Origin: Dysgonomonas sp.
GTDB lineage: Bacteria; Bacteroidota; Bacteroidia; Bacteroidales; Dysgonomonadaceae
NCBI GenBank assembly: GCA_003523545.1
Contig: DQAM01000041.1
Span: forward strand, 1 to 14,707
DNA: 14,707 bases
Reading direction: 5' to 3'
Position 1 is the stretch's first letter; each line of letters starts with the position of its first letter. Both the position numbers and the translations under genes were made by a program. Below are positions 14,601 to 14,707 of this stretch, one piece after another. The notes under the pieces were generated by a model, which was given only the letters and a program-made list of their open reading frames with translations, made no database searches and had not been told where the DNA came from.

Positions 14601-14642
14601 ATAAATAATTGGTCATGGAACCCTCCATGATCAATTATTTGT
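14601..14642 (+). terminator. Strong hairpin downstream of the surface-protein gene
   Basis: AAATAATTGGTCATGGA (14603-14619) pairs with TCCATGATCAATTATTT (14624-14640) through 17 base pairs, one a G-U, with a 4-base ACCC loop; one more A-T pair is possible outside a G-U. This is the strongest simple hairpin in the window. The stem ends in ATTATTTG and is not followed by a long T-run, so it is a candidate terminator rather than a textbook one. It lies about 170 bases after the stop codon. Confidence 0.45.
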
Positions 14643-14707
14643 TCTATGTGTCATATGCACAGTTTATTGGAAAGTAGTTCGTAAAACCGATTTTTATACC
14701 TAATTTT

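Noticed and set aside
14508..14630. 40-codon open frame after the surface-protein gene (ATG 14508 to TGA 14628-14630)
   Set aside because: It ends inside the strong hairpin, has no signal peptide, domain or convincing ribosome binding site, and is short enough to be chance.

Overview
The window looks like a stretch of ordinary chromosome from a low-GC member of the Bacteroidota, most likely the order Bacteroidales and possibly a Dysgonomonas relative. The genus is a guess. The order-level call rests on four things: Bacteroidota-type promoters (TTTG about 20 bp upstream of TAnnTTTG), no clear Shine-Dalgarno sequences, several lipoproteins with TlpA-type thioredoxin domains, and a secreted protein whose mature start reads QVGINTENP, a typical Bacteroidota surface-protein opening. 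No rRNA, tRNA, CRISPR array, transposase or phage gene was seen.

Layout. (1) 2-373: the 3' end of hemW (heme chaperone, radical SAM family), running into the window. (2) 401-474: a palindromic intergenic repeat between convergent genes. (3) 545-2437, minus: a large lipoprotein with a C-terminal thioredoxin domain and a second CXXC pair in its N-terminal half. (4) 2552-3434: a GNAT acetyltransferase gene divergent from an HxlR-family regulator, with two TTACT/AGTAA inverted repeats in the shared promoter region. (5) 3472-4527, minus: a lipoprotein of the endonuclease/exonuclease/phosphatase (EEP) fold. (6) 4733-6873: a translationally coupled pair, a secreted carboxypeptidase-regulatory-like protein and a DUF4369-TlpA lipoprotein. 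(7) 6875-8674, minus: an ABC exporter half-transporter that ends 1 bp from the previous gene. (8) 8675-9076: divergent promoters and a second, larger palindromic repeat. (9) 9077-10858: an EamA-family transporter and a SAM-dependent methyltransferase, 3 bp apart. (10) 10966-12120: a membrane-anchored metallophosphoesterase. (11) 12121-12572: an AT-rich non-coding region with palindromes and a good promoter. (12) 12573-14429: a secreted protein with two disulfide-type beta repeats and a glutamine-amidotransferase-like C-terminal domain. (13) 14430-14707: non-coding, with a short tandem repeat and a strong hairpin.

Taken together, the genes point to cell-envelope upkeep: three lipoproteins (two of them thiol-redox), an exporter, a drug/metabolite-type permease, a membrane phosphoesterase and a surface protein. 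I see no clear multi-gene defence, secondary-metabolite or mobile system. The more interesting signals are the regulatory architecture around the HxlR/GNAT pair and the surface-protein gene, the two related palindromic repeats, the possible internal dithiol relay in the 630-residue lipoprotein, and the domain make-up of the surface protein.
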